NCBI GenBank assembly: GCA_037039925.1
Contig: JAXRKP010000204.1
Span: forward strand, 82,501-146,500
Direction of reading: 5' to 3'
DNA length: 64,000 nucleotides
From: Doris montereyensis
Taxonomy: Eukaryota; Mollusca; Gastropoda; Nudibranchia; Dorididae
In this document: piece after piece, positions 11,301 to 22,494 of the stretch
How the letters are laid out: every line of letters begins with the position of its first letter
Position numbering within the stretch: position 1 is the first letter of the stretch
Made by a program: the position numbers and the translations under genes
Notes under the pieces: model-generated
What the model saw: only the letters and a program-made list of their open reading frames with translations
Databases searched by the model: none
Told to the model about the DNA's origin: nothing

Positions 11301-13457
11301 TTGGTTTTTTCCTCTCATGAGTCTTTTTTTTTTTTTTTTTTTTCTTCTTCTCATGAGTCCTAATCTTTATTGTAGGAGTAAAAGCTAGGTCTATATTAGA
11401 CTAGATCTAGTTTTTGTTAAGTTTTTTTCTTTCAAAATATGCAGATCGAGTGCCGGTTAGAGAGGCCCAGTATGAAAGCTATTATTCGACTTGAAAATAG
11501 ATCTAGTCATAGATATCATGACCCAAATACATAAAGATTCAAAAATTGAAGTAAATTGAAAATTTAAGCTTTTTATTTTTAACAGGCAACGGGGACAGAA
11601 GACTAAACATGTTAGGAAAGGTTGAGAAGACAAAAAAGACGGAGAAATGTGACAATGGTGTGGCAGAAAAAAAAAGATGGAAAAAAGGCGACAAAGATAT
11701 GAAAGATAAAGAAAGAAAATAAAGATAAAGAAATGAAAAATCACGTTAGGTGATGAAAATGCAAAACAATCAGAAAGACAACAAAGACAGAGAAGATGTA
11801 AAGAATTACAAAAGACAGTAAAGACCGAGAAGTTAAAAGAATTCAAGAAAGACGGAGTAGACAAAAATGACGAAAACATCGAAAGAATTTAAGGCAGACG
11901 AAGAAGATGAAAAAACTGAAGAAAGATGGTAAAACCGATGAAGATGAAAAAAATGGAAGAGAGACGGAGAAGACGAAAAAATTGAAGGACACAGAAGACG
12001 AAAAAAATGATGAAATGCGGTAAAGCCGATAAAGATAAAAAAATTGAAGAGAGACGGAGAAGACGAAAAAATTGAAGAGAGACGAAGAAGACGAAAAAAT
12101 TGAAGGACAGAGAAGAAGAAAATTGACAATGACAGAGAAGACGAAAAAATTGACGAAAGGGTAAAGGAGAAGACCAAAAAAATTGAAAAAGCAACAGAGA
12201 CGAAAAAATTGAAGAAAGACGGAGAAGAAGAAAAAATTGAAGATAGACGGGAAGGTGAAAAAATATATGAAAAACAGAGAAAAATGAAATAATTAAAGAA
12301 AGACGGAGAAAAATTTAAAAAATCGAAGAAGACAGAAAAGACGAAAAAATTGATGAAAGATGGTAAAAGAAGGAGAAGACAAAAAAATTGAAGACAGACA
12401 GAGAAAACGGAAGAATTGAAGAAAAACGTCAGAGATGGAGAAGACGAAAAAATTGAAGAAAGACGGTAATGCCTAAAAAATTGAAAAAATCGACAGAGAC
12501 GGAGAAGATGAAAAATTTGCAGAAAGACGGCAAAGGCAGAGAAGACAAAAAATTTGAAGAAAGACAGAGAGACGAACAAATTGCAGAAAGACGGAGAAGG
12601 TGAAGAAGACGAAAAATTGAAGAAAGACGGAGGAGACGAAATAATTGAAAGACGAAAAAATTGAAGAATTATGACAAAAAACAAGAAGACGAAAAAGGTA
12701 AAAGAGGTGATAAAGATCTAAAAGAAATTGAAGAAAGTGACGAGGATAAGCAAGTGAAGACAACAATGGCAATGAAAACAAAAAAGATGAACTGAAGAGG
12801 AGAGAAGAGAGGAAGACAAGATTGACATGTCAGTTTCCATGTTGTGGTTATGTTTATGGATTGGATTCATGTGGATGAGTAGGCCTAATTTCAGCAGAAA
12901 GCTGAGCAAGTGTTTGATTTAGATTGATAACGGAAGATAGCTCTAAATTTCTGGATCTTAATCTCTTCCTACACATGGGAGGTCTCTGATTCTGATAATA
13001 TTTTCGCTCATTTTTGTGCTGTGTCAAATTTGAAAATATTGGATTTCTCTCGTAAACTGCTCTTCGTCTGAAGTCAAAGCTCAAATGAGGTTTGAAGTCG
13101 ATTGAATCTGATTTGGAAATTAGTCTCAACAAAGGAAATGTTATCATTATGAGCAATACGCATGCTTGATAAGTCAAATACAACCGATCACTTAGAAACC
13201 GTGAACACTGTGCCGACGCAGCTAGTTTCGCGCTCACTTTAGACACGCATTGCCTTAGGTTACTGACCGGCACAAAAAAGTTACGCATCTGTGCGTGTGA
13301 CTAGCTGCGCCAGGCGCAAGTGCAACATGCGCACAGTCTATGTTTACGGCCCAATATTTCACAATTCATTGTCATAGTCTCCTGCTGTCAATTTTAATCA
13401 CAACATTTAAGAAGAAAATCAATTCACCAGTTCTATGACTTGTGTTCTTGCATTCAT
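5331..13457 (-). CDS. ATG101: ATG101, autophagy-initiation HORMA protein (7 coding exons)
   Basis: ATG101 partners ATG13 in the ULK1 autophagy-initiation complex. Coding exons in transcript order are 13428-13457, 10301-10378, 9690-9772, 8495-8593, 7110-7224, 6457-6622 and 5331-5414, all with GT/AG ends and compatible phases. The protein starts [10 protein letters not shown], continues [15 protein letters not shown] and ends FLRGSLAL. Recognition is by family resemblance ([29 protein letters not shown]). The summed length is 218 codons, the same as I recall for human ATG101. The WF-finger tryptophan and phenylalanine fall at residues 110 and 112. Two one-base deletions interrupt the frame: exon 3 near 9703 (inside DFIDFTY) and exon 6 near 6518 (after LPRVPT). 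They look like assembly errors. Intron 1 is about 3 kb and holds a SINE and a TIR element. A piggyBac transposon lies just upstream of the start. Confidence 0.94.
7443..7830 (+). repeat. dispersed repeat R1, copy in ATG101 intron 4
   Basis: This segment matches 50540-50985 in inverted orientation. Shared phrases are the complements of ccaagatggcgtccgtttct and of tcattcataactaagggagg, with ordered similarity over about 390 bp. It has no coding potential. It may be a non-autonomous transposon, but the ends are not defined by the two copies. Confidence 0.7.
8955..9046. repeat. tandem duplication, about 45-54 bp x 2
   Basis: The phrase ccttaagtagcttgca followed by ttggtttcaacaata occurs twice in succession inside ATG101 intron 3. 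The second copy carries a small insertion. Confidence 0.85.
9083..9400 (+). mobile_element. SINE family B, tRNA-derived head
   Basis: The head has a tRNA-like box B (caagggtttaagccccgc). The body carries the family phrases gtaggtggatcgacacctag, tcggagacagatgataaa and gatctcttggctgtttaca. The tail ends in caaatcaaat. It lies in ATG101 intron 3, antisense to the gene. Other copies in the window are at 23252, 25387, 35262 and 45699. Confidence 0.88.
9849..10033 (+). mobile_element. LINE 3' end fragment (RT C-terminus and tail)
   Basis: This is a diverged copy of the segment at 41100-41312: gacctcagagaaagtgggaa, then ggtagaatgggaactgataa and an (AAAG)n tail. In the better copy the frame encodes the GRPQRKW motif typical of the C-terminus of RTE-like non-LTR reverse transcriptases. 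It lies in ATG101 intron 2, antisense to the gene. Confidence 0.8.
10488..10554 (-). other. exon-like segment in ATG101 intron 1 (possible poison or cassette exon)
   Basis: On the minus strand a strong acceptor (ttcttttcttcag) precedes 67 nt that end at a GTAAAAG donor. The length is not a multiple of three. Splicing it between ATG101 exons 1 and 2 would give an early stop, so it could be a poison exon, an alternative first-exon splice or chance. One frame encodes a peptide ending PTEIRM, which I do not recognise. Confidence 0.3.
10718..11003 (+). mobile_element. SINE family A, full-length copy
   Basis: The tRNA-Ser/Leu-like head has box A ggccgagtggttaggctgcc and a degenerate box B. Then come the family phrases aagacacttaacacgcattt, gcatcctgtccaggaggtga and ctatgggccg..ccttgaagg. 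It lies in ATG101 intron 1, antisense to the gene and 40 bp from the TIR element that starts at 11044. Confidence 0.9.
11044..13353. mobile_element. 2.3-kb TIR element with polypurine interior
   Basis: The two ends are 34-bp inverted repeats: 11044-11077 begins tgggccgtaaacatagac and 13320-13353 ends gtctatgtttacggccca. They differ at two positions. The interior has no recognisable transposase, so a non-autonomous DNA transposon is likely. It contains a degenerate purine-rich array (11600-12770). No clear target-site duplication is visible next to the inverted repeats. The whole element lies in ATG101 intron 1. Confidence 0.72.
11600..12770 (+). repeat. degenerate polypurine tandem array
   Basis: The plus strand is more than 85 percent purine by eye. 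It is built from variants of gacgaaaaaattgaagaaag and acggagaagac, with irregular spacing near 30 bp. The long minus-strand frames here (Phe/Ser-rich) are by-products of this composition. Such tracts can form triplex DNA, but that is inference. Confidence 0.85.
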
Positions 13458-13612
13458 GATGATGGCTGTGTTTCCTAGTGGACTGCTGAAGATTGTCTGT
13501 TGTTCTAAAAATGTTTACCTTCAAAAAGAAAAAAATAGAAAAAAGAAAAGTAAGGGGTGAATGATAACTGCATTTTGAATTCTCTCAAAACAATCCAGGT
13601 CGTTTGTTTTAA

Positions 13613-16287
13613 CTCTTTAAGACCCATCGGCCGCTGCGAGCGGCCGATGAATTTTCCATTGTGCCCAGCGGCCGCCATCAGCGGCCGATCGAATTCACTA
13701 GTAAATACACGACTAAGAAAGACTAGAGAAGAAAACCGAATCTAAATTATAACTACGGATCCAGAAGTAGTCAATCTCTCCTAGAGGGGTCTTTGTATTG
13801 GTATTTATTACAATTTTACCCGCAAAATTTGATTTGAAACACACCGCTTTGTCGTGATCGTGGAAGTGAGAATTTGTGACTTCGTGCTCGTGAATAGTGA
13901 ATCATGGCTAGCAATAGACCTAGACGGATTACTGCTGCTGAAGCAAATAGACTTTTGCATCAGTGGTTAGATGAAAGTGATGGCGATAATGAACCCTTAT
14001 GCAATGATAGTTTTGACGAAGATAGCGAAAGTGAAAGTAGATCTAGAGCCAGTAGTAGTAGTAGATCTAGTAGTGACAACGGAGGTGATAGTGATGTTGA
14101 TTTGAGTGACCTGACTGAGCCTGCATCTGGTCCCCAACCAATTCCAGGCCCCAGTCTACCAAGTACTACGAGAGGAAGGCCTAGGAAAAACAATATTTCT
14201 AGATCTAGGACTGTAGAGATGGAAGTATGGAATCGTGTCACTGGTGATTCTGAAGAAACTACCAACAATTTTCGCTTTGCTCCATCTCGCATACCTGGAG
14301 TTCAAGCTAATTTGTCAACAGAGTCTACGCCCTTAGACTGCTATTCAGCTCTTCTGTCACATACTGTGATAGAGGGGCTTGTTGAAAGCATAAACGCTTT
14401 CGCACGTGAGAAGGTGAGACTGAATACACCTGCTCGGAAACATTCTGTGTACGGCACGTGGAGAGATGTGACCATCTCAGAAATTCATCTCTATTTTGCC
14501 GTCCTCCTTGCAATCGGACTGGAGAAAAGACCAAAGTACCGTGACTACTGGAGTCAGAGAAAGCATAAAAAAATACAGTGGTACCAAGATATGTTTTCTC
14601 GGAAACAGATTTGCAGCCATTCACTCAACCATGCTTCATTGCTGTGAACCGCACCCTGTTTCAAAGGCAAAAATTGAACCCTTTGTGGAACAGTTGGTTT
14701 CAAATTTTCAGTCGGCGTTTTATCCCTTTCAAGAGCTTTCTTTGGATGAGATGATTATTGGATGGAAGGGGAGGTTCAAGTACAAAACGTACAATGCTTG
14801 AAGCCTCATAAGTACCACGTCAAGACATTTGGCCTCTGCGACAGCACAACGGGTTACGTTGTAAATACTCTAATTTACTTCGGCGCTGAGACCTCATATG
14901 ATCCAGAACTTGATCAAAACAGTGAAAGTGCCATCAAGGTCTTTCAAACCTTGTTACAACCTCTTGAAAAAGGGCATCACATCTACGCTGATCGCTTCTA
15001 TACGACGTACAATCTCATCAATTACTTGAAGATGAACTCGTATTATTACACGGGCACTGTGCAATCGAATCGGAGAAATTTCCTCAGGACATGAAAACAG
15101 TGAAACTGGCAAAACAGGAGAGCCGTTATTATATGACTGAGGACAAGTCTATACTGGCAGTGGCATGGAGAGACAAGAAAGCCAAAAAGGCATGCATGGC
15201 TGTCTCCACACGGTCTGATACGACTGTGATCGAACAACTGAACAGGAGAAGAGAGCGATCTCGAAGCCATCCATGATCGAGAAATACAATCGACATATGA
15301 ATGGCTGCGACAGGATCGATCAAATGGTCTCCTATTATGGCACCTACCAACGAAAGACAAAAAAATGGTGGAAAAAGTTTTTCACTGGATTTTGGAAGTA
15401 GCCCAAACCAATGCTTACATCTTGTACAGGCTGACAAGAGCTGAAAACTCACGCTACACCTCATTTCAAGATTTCAAGGACACTCTGATCGAGCAGCTTG
15501 AAATGAGAGCTGTAGAGCTAAAAATGCCTGATGAAGATGCAAAGCGGGCTAGAGGCAGGCAACCAGCTGCTAGTAGTGCTAGTCCCATAGGAAGATTTCC
15601 TGGGAATATGCACCTAGTTTAAATGCGTCGAGAAAGACACCCGTTGCGTTGTCTGTAGCACTCCACAGAACAGAAAACGGACCAATTTTGTATGTCTTGG
15701 ATGTCCTGGTCAACCCCACCTGCACCCCAAAGGTTGTTTTGTGGAGTACCATGCAACCATACATAGACACTAAATTGACTTGTAGAACAATCATGTGTAA
15801 ATAGCCTAAACTTTGTAAATAATGTTGTTAATTGTTATTCCTGACCATTCTTTCGGAAAATGACAATCGTGGATTAGCTGTACAAAAACCCTCACAACTC
15901 CTCTTATTCTCAATGGATTTACTTGAAATTTGGACCAGGGCAACTTTATTGTGCATACTTACACTGGATATAGAAGTCCATTATCTCAAAGGCTTACTTC
16001 TATTTTTCCTTTGAAGGTTATTGTAAATTTTCATTTCATATTTTTGTGAACGCACAATTACATAACACATATAAACACACATATCTTGAAAAACATAAAG
16101 ACGTAAATTATTTATTTGTGTGTGTAATTGTTTGTCCATAATTTATCTTTCATTTGATACATAACATTACAAGCTTTCTATTTCAATCTTCAATCTTATT
16201 CTGCTTTTTCTGTACCTACTTCCAAATCCGTTTTCTGTACCTGAAATTAATTTGGGCTAAACGTAAAAATAAAGTGGGTCTTAAGAG
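13613..16287 (+). mobile_element. piggyBac-family transposon, complete by its ends
   Basis: The left end reads ctctttaagaccca (13613-13626) and the right end is its inverted copy with one base less, tgggtcttaagag (16275-16287). Both are flanked by TTAA (13609-13612 and 16288-16291), the target duplication of this superfamily. The 2675-bp length and the internal transposase frame agree. GC-rich GCGGCCG repeats lie just inside the left end. An AATAAA lies just inside the right end. The left border is 152 bp upstream of the ATG101 start codon. Confidence 0.95.
13904..15773 (+). pseudogene. piggyBac transposase (PGBD4-like), frame interrupted
   Basis: The transposase cuts and pastes its element at TTAA. 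The N-terminus is acidic and Ser-rich (residues 25-75). The catalytic Asp triad is visible in the motifs SLDEMIIGWKG (Asp at 14745), IYADRFYTTYN (Asp at 14990) and GCDRIDQMVSYYGT (Asp at 15309). A C-terminal Cys/His-rich zinc-binding domain lies at 15624-15770 and ends before the TAA at 15771. Total span is about 623 codons, normal for the family. Five frame breaks lie near 14606, 14803, 15080, 15250 and 15612, most of them single-base changes in short homopolymers. Host exons nearby show the same error type, so the element may be intact in the animal. Confidence 0.92.
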
Positions 16288-16291
16288 TTAA

Positions 16292-17500
16292 AAGAGTCCT
16301 CATTGTTACCTAAAATTTAATGTGAGAAAAAGAGACATCCCAATCATCTGGAAATCATTTAGTTCTTTAACCCTTAGATGATGAGCATGCGGGCGGGTTG
16401 GATGTCTAGATCTAGATCTAGATAGATCAAATATAGATTCTAGATTATAAGCCTAAAATAACGAAAGTCGTCAGTCACTCTGTGACTCGGTTTATAATTA
16501 GTGTTAGGTCTAATACTTTAATAGTCTTACCTTGACCCCATCTAATCTAGGTGATGAGAAACTAGAATCTAGATCTAGCAATTTTAATTCTAATTCGCAT
16601 GCAGATCTAAAATCTACGTATAAGCCTTGTGGGCTTAGATAATAGTGATAATCATTTAGATCTTATGTTGAGCTAGAACTGGATCATTCTCATTGTCCCA
16701 GCCCTATTACGTCTTCCCCAGCAGCAACTCGAGTTCATTGTTTGTTTATTGTTATTCTTGTCTAGGGGTTTTGAACAAATCGACTACACATTACAGTTTC
16801 TGAAAGTTGGAATAGATTCGACACCATAGAAGGAGATGCATGCACCGCTTTTTTAAGGCCTTTGAAAATAAGTATAATATCATTCATCTTCATAATATTG
16901 TAACCATTTAAAATAAATCTAAGCTTGTATTACACTACATTTGTTTACTCATGTGTTAACTCCTTAAGTGATGTTCAAACAAATGTTGTTTTTTATAAGG
17001 AATATCGATATAAAATATTGGTAAATGTAAAAGTATGAACAGGAATACCAAGGAGACACCTGTGATTATTTTTACCGTGTGTAGGTAAAATTGCTACTTT
17101 CCCTTTGCAATTGCATGAAATTCTTTTGTGTTTTTGTGCAACCGTGCCTGCCAAAATATTGTTAATATTGCGTTTTTTTAGGATAACTTTGTGATTTTAC
17201 ATTATATCAAATAAAATTTCGTGCAATTCTTCAAAATGTTCATATTGCAGTATGCAATTTTTTTTTTCAAATGTTTCATTAGCTCGAACCAAGAAAGTTT
17301 TCGAAGCTCGGAACCAAAGAAAGTTTTCGTCATAGTGCAAAAAATGAAGTGATCATAACGCCTCTAATTTTACTTTCACATCGATCTTTAAAAAAGCAAA
17401 TTCATACTTTCTTTTAAAGGCAACATATTTGAATCACCTTGTTCGTCTTCATCATATTCTTCTTCAGATTCAGTCTAATCTGCTTTTTTTCCCAACTGTA
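16292..17500. other. AT-rich intergenic DNA with clustered CTAGATCTAG motifs
   Basis: No coding segment is supported. Several palindromic tagatctagatctag-like motifs occur at 16405-16450 and 16560-16610. Confidence 0.5.
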
Positions 17501-17511
17501 AGTGAAGGACT

Positions 17512-17592
17512 CAGTAGTTCAAAGACAAGTTGTTGGCCTCTCAACCAAAAAAGGTCGTGGGTTCAAACCCCGCTGGCAGGTTAAACAATTTT
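17512..17592 (+). mobile_element. SINE family B head fragment
   Basis: Only the tRNA-like head is present: ttggcctctcaaccaaaa, then ggtcgtgggttcaaaccccg (box B) and a ttttcttgagtt stretch. The body phrases of the family do not follow. Confidence 0.65.
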
Positions 17593-17619
17593 CTTGAGTT
17601 GTTTTCACTAAAACCTACT

Positions 17620-17735
17620 TTGTCACCTTTCTTCCAAGTTGCTACTTCGGACTTCAGGCACAACGCGTGTTTATGAAGAGACAACAGAGTAGTTTATCCG
17701 ATCCTGTTTGGGAGAGAATCAGGCAGGGGCGAATT
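17620..17735 (+). repeat. isolated partial monomer of the 310-390-bp satellite
   Basis: The phrases ttccaagttgctacttcgga, aagagacaacagagtagttt and gatcctgtttgggagagaat match the monomers at 19.1-21.5 kb. The piece lies 1.4 kb away from the main array. Confidence 0.75.
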
Positions 17736-19150
17736 CAATCCTAAACACCTAGAAGGACACTTTAATAAACGGTATTAACAAGGAATAACAAATCAACGAA
17801 TATGACATGACAAGCACTTTCTTTTCTTTTATGTGTACAGGAATCGTTTGGTCTTCAATGATGCAAATCGATTGATGACTCTTTGGTTTAAAGTATTCAT
17901 AATCATACTCCTTATTAAACCCTTGTGAATTGACATTTAAAACAATTAAAGCATTTAGTCGATCCTGTCCCATAATGTTTCGGATATAAGTTATTATTTG
18001 TTTGTCCTATATTTGACAGCATTGACCATATTGGTTGAACTCTGAGCCTCCACATGTATAGCAAGGTGGCGTAGGCTGAACTACATGGATACTTCTTAAC
18101 CTTTTCTATCAAATGTTTCATGTCCGCGTGACCACTTTTTTTACCAAATCCTATCGCCTCCAAATAATAAACAATAGAAGTAAAACAAGCGCTTTTTCTC
18201 CTACGCTAGTAGTCAATCATTTGATAGTATCATACGTAGACGCGATTCGAAAACCGAAAACGCGATGTCTATCAGTTGATGAGGTCCTAAATGTTATATT
18301 TGTAGCTTATCCTCGTGCTTCAAACTTATTTTGTAAAAGAAAATGTACCTTATTCTCCATTAAATTAATAAACACAGTAATTACAGTAATCATTGTGAGC
18401 ACACAGATTTATAAATTATTATAAATTTATCCACGATAAGACTCTACAGTAAAAAGTACCATCTCACTGTCGTGGTCTGTTTATATTTAGATCTACATAA
18501 ACAATTATCGACTAAGCAGCTGCGCTCGGCATTACGCTGGCACAGTGGCAGGTAAAAAAGTAAATTATCAATCTTTTTTTTTCAATTCGGAATGTTCGGA
18601 ATTGTAAAATAGTTTAAAATATAACTTAAAAACTGATAATTGTAATTGATATTAATATATAATTCGATGTTAATTCATAAAATGTTAATAATCATGAGCA
18701 AAACTAAAAGATAAGGCTTAAAATTGTAAGTAAGCGAAATGAAAAAAATACATACGTTTTGCCAATTTTCATTTATGCATGTCAATGTGCCAAACTCAGG
18801 ATACTGACCAAAGTGTCCCAAACTATTCTTGTCTCTCAGCCGTCACTTTAACCTGCATTGTTTTCTCGTTACGTAGTGGAAATGATCAGCTCTTGAGGAC
18901 ACAAACGCAAAAATGCCCCCCCCTCCCCCCTCCTCTCTGAAAATAGACTCACTCTCACCGTTCGCTTAGCGTGTCCGTCCTCTGCCCCGTCGCATCACGA
19001 TATTATACATTATAGTATCAAGACATGATACCACTCACAGGCTTTGTCTAACTACTAGATCTAGATTTATCTACGAGAACTAGCACTGTAGATTTTCAGT
19101 GCCTTCAATAACTATGTATTATTTTCATTCTAGAGTTATATGAAGATTTA
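17736..19150. other. intergenic DNA, nothing recognised
   Basis: AT-rich sequence with a C-rich run at 18917-18940. Open frames on both strands lack splice context or familiar motifs. Confidence 0.4.
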
Positions 19151-19574
19151 TTTAACATTGGTGATTAAATTGGTGACATGTCAGGAGATACTGCCGGTAT
19201 GTCTCTCTCTAAGGTTAATCCGCCCCTGGGATCAGGCACGTGTACATGTCAGCTTCAACTCAAACACCATGACTGTGTCGTCCCATCGGACTTGGCCAGT
19301 CTTCAGGGAATGGGTTGACGGAGCCATCCGTTGATGTGTACAGAAATAATTGTTCAGAAAAAAAGATAGCAAGGGTAGCTAAGAACTTGTCAACTCAACA
19401 AGGCCTATAATTGTTAAGTGATTACTTTCTGGTGGACCAAGTAACTTCAGAAACATAAAGGACTTCGTCAACTTGCTTCCAATTCGTTACTTTGGATTTC
19501 ATATTGCAATGTGTGTTTACGAAGAGACAACAGATGGTAATCGACTTGATCATATTTGGGGATAGGTACATGTG

Positions 19575-20311
19575 AGCTCCTTAAACATCTTGATAGTGTT
19601 GGGAGAGAATCAGGTTCATGTGAGGCTCAACTCAAACATCTTGATAGTGTTGGGAGAGAATCAGGTTCATGTGAGGCTCAACTCAAACATCTTGATAGTG
19701 TTGGGAGAGAATCAGGTTCATGTGAGGCTCAACTCAAACATCTTGATAGTGTTGGGAGAGAATCAGGTTCATGTGAGGCTCAACTCAAACATCTTGATAG
19801 TGTTGGGAGAGAATCAGGTTCATATGAGGCTAACTCAAACATCTTGATAGTGTTGGGAGAGAATCAGGTTCATGTGAGGCTCAACCCAAACATCTTGATA
19901 GTGTTGGGAGAGAATCAGGTTCATGTGAGGCTCAACTCAAACATCTTGATAGTGTTGGGAGAGAATCAGGTTCATGTGAGGCTCAACTCAAACATCTTGA
20001 TAGTGTTGGGAGAGAATCAGGTTCATGTGAGGCTCAACTCAAACATCTTGATAGTGTTGGGAGAGAATCAGGTTCATGTGAGGCTCAACTCAAACATCTT
20101 GATAGTGTTGGGAGAGAATCAGGTTCATGTGAGGCTAAACCCAAACATCTTGATAGTGTTGGGAGAGAATCAGGTTCATGTGAGGCTCAACCAAACATCT
20201 TGATAGTGTTGGGAGAGAATCAGGTTCATGTGAGGCTAAACCCAAACATTTTGATAGTGTTGGGAGAGAATCAGGTACATGTGAGGCTCAACCCAAACAT
20301 CTTGATAGTGT
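19575..20311 (+). repeat. 51-bp minisatellite nested in the satellite array
   Basis: About 14 nearly identical copies of a 51-bp unit containing aacatcttgatagtgttggg, then agagaatcaggttcatgtga. Because 51 is a multiple of three, two frames stay open through the array. One copy has a one-base deletion that switches frame. There is no sign of translation. Confidence 0.95.
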
Positions 20312-20917
20312 CGTCCCATCGGACTTGTCCAGTATTCGGAGACGGGGTTGACCGGGTCATCTTTTGATGTGTACCCAGTACAGAAATGATTGTGCAACGA
20401 AGGAAGAGGGGACTACTAACTACTAAGACTAAGAGCAAGTCATCAAAGCTGTTCAGGGGTTTCAGATCAAGTTGGACTAAACGATCTCAGCAACATAAAT
20501 GACTTCGTCAACTTGTTTCCAAGTTGCCACTTTGGACTTCAGCTTCAAGCACAACGTGCGTGTCTACGACAAGGCGACAGGTAGTGAGATACCCGCCAGC
20601 CCCAACTCAAACATTATGATCGTGTCTTCCCATCGGATGTGTCCAGTAATCGGTGGTGGAGTTGACTGAGCCATCCGTTGAAGTTGATGTGTACAGAAAT
20701 GTGTGTGCGGTAATGGAGATGGCAGCGATGAACTTGTCAATTGTGACCTCAAGAAGGCTGACGACTGCTTGGTGATAACTTGCAGTAATGACCTCAGCAA
20801 CATCAACGATTTCTAAGATGCTACTTAGGACTAAGTTCAAGCGCAGCGTGTGTTTTACGAAAAGACAACAGAGAGTAAACTCCCCGATCCTGTTTGGGAG
20901 ACAATCGGGTACCCGTG

Positions 20918-20992
20918 AGCCTTATCAGTATATCCTTATCAGTATATCCTTATCAATATATCCTTATCAGTATATCCTTATCAGTATATTAG
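20918..20992 (+). repeat. 14-bp minisatellite nested in a satellite monomer
   Basis: Five copies of ccttatcagtatat lie at the same relative position of the monomer (after gggtacccgtgag) where the 51-bp array sits in an earlier monomer. Confidence 0.9.
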
Positions 20993-21737
20993 CTCTCAAA
21001 CACCATGATTATGTCTTCCCATCGAATTTGTCAGTCTTCGGAGATGGCGGGCGGGGGGAGGGTGACAGGGCCATCCGTTGATGTGTATAGAAATAAGTGT
21101 GCAGGAAAGTAGATACTAGGAAGTTGGAAGCAAAGAGCTGTCAACTCAACAAGTCCTACGACTGTTTGGTGATTACTTGCTGTTGGACTAAACGACCTCC
21201 TCAAACATAAAGGACTTCGTCAACTTGCTTCCAAATCGCTACTTTGAACTTCAAGTGCAATGTGTGTTTACATGTGTGTTTACGGAGAGACAACAGATGT
21301 AGTTAGTCTACCCGATCCTATTTAGGAGAGGATTGGGTACCCATGAGTTACAACAATAAACACCATGTTTGTGTCATCCTATCGGATGTGTCCAGTCTTC
21401 GGAGAGGGGTTGACTAGTCCATCCGTTGATGAGGGTACAGAAAGGATTGTGCAACGAAGCAAAAGGACTGCAGTGCTAAGAGCAGGCATACCATTTAAGT
21501 TTAAGGCAGGTACATGTAGTGTAACTGTTTGTTTTGTTGCAGTTCAAATTAGTTCCTGGATTGAATCGTTTAGAGTTCATTGCACGTTCCACTGATCGTT
21601 TTTTTTTTCTTTTCACTTTACTGTCTCGGTCCTTTTAAGGGCACATCAATCATTGCTCTCAGATCGACTTTAATCAATACAACCCCTCTTACGGATGTAG
21701 TAAAGTGAATTTTCTCACCCTTCGTCTATAACAAGTC

Positions 21738-21851
<114 letters not shown>

Positions 21852-22124
21852 ATAAAATAAAATAAAAAAGATAAAATAACAAAAAATCAACGGATGTATT
21901 GAGGTTTTTTTTCATGATAAGGTTTGACCTGACACAGTTGGTTTTTATATGTGTACATGTCACGATATGCATGTGTATGTCTAAATAATATACAACAAGT
22001 AGGCCTACGGTAGGCTATGCCTTCGGTGGATTTGTGCTTGCTTATTACATGGAATTCATAATCATTTTTTTTTCTGTTCTGACTTCATCGAGACCCAATG
22101 CGGGAGTTTAAAGTGCACGTAGAC

Positions 22125-22450
<326 letters not shown>

Positions 22451-22494
22451 AGGAGGAGGTGGGTGGTTGCCAATATATCGGTTCTTAACAGCAT

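Larger units (their letters stand above)
19200..21475 (+). repeat. satellite array, 310-390-bp monomers
   Basis: The phrase tcccatcgga or tcccatcgaa recurs at about 19282, 20315, 20628, 21019 and 21380. Each is followed by a ccatccgttgatgtgtacag-like phrase, then ggacttcgtcaacttgcttc, then gaagagacaacaga and a gatcctgtttgggag-like phrase. Spacings are about 310-390 bp except where a minisatellite has expanded inside a monomer. At least five monomers are recognisable, with substantial divergence. Confidence 0.85.

Noticed and set aside
11457..12784. Long Phe/Ser-rich minus-strand frames up to 283 codons
   Set aside because: These are products of the polypurine array. Overlapping frames show the same composition and none has a domain or splice context.
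19556..20203. 215-codon repeat protein in the 51-bp array
   Set aside because: The period is a multiple of three, so frames stay open by default. A copy with a one-base deletion changes the repeat peptide midway.
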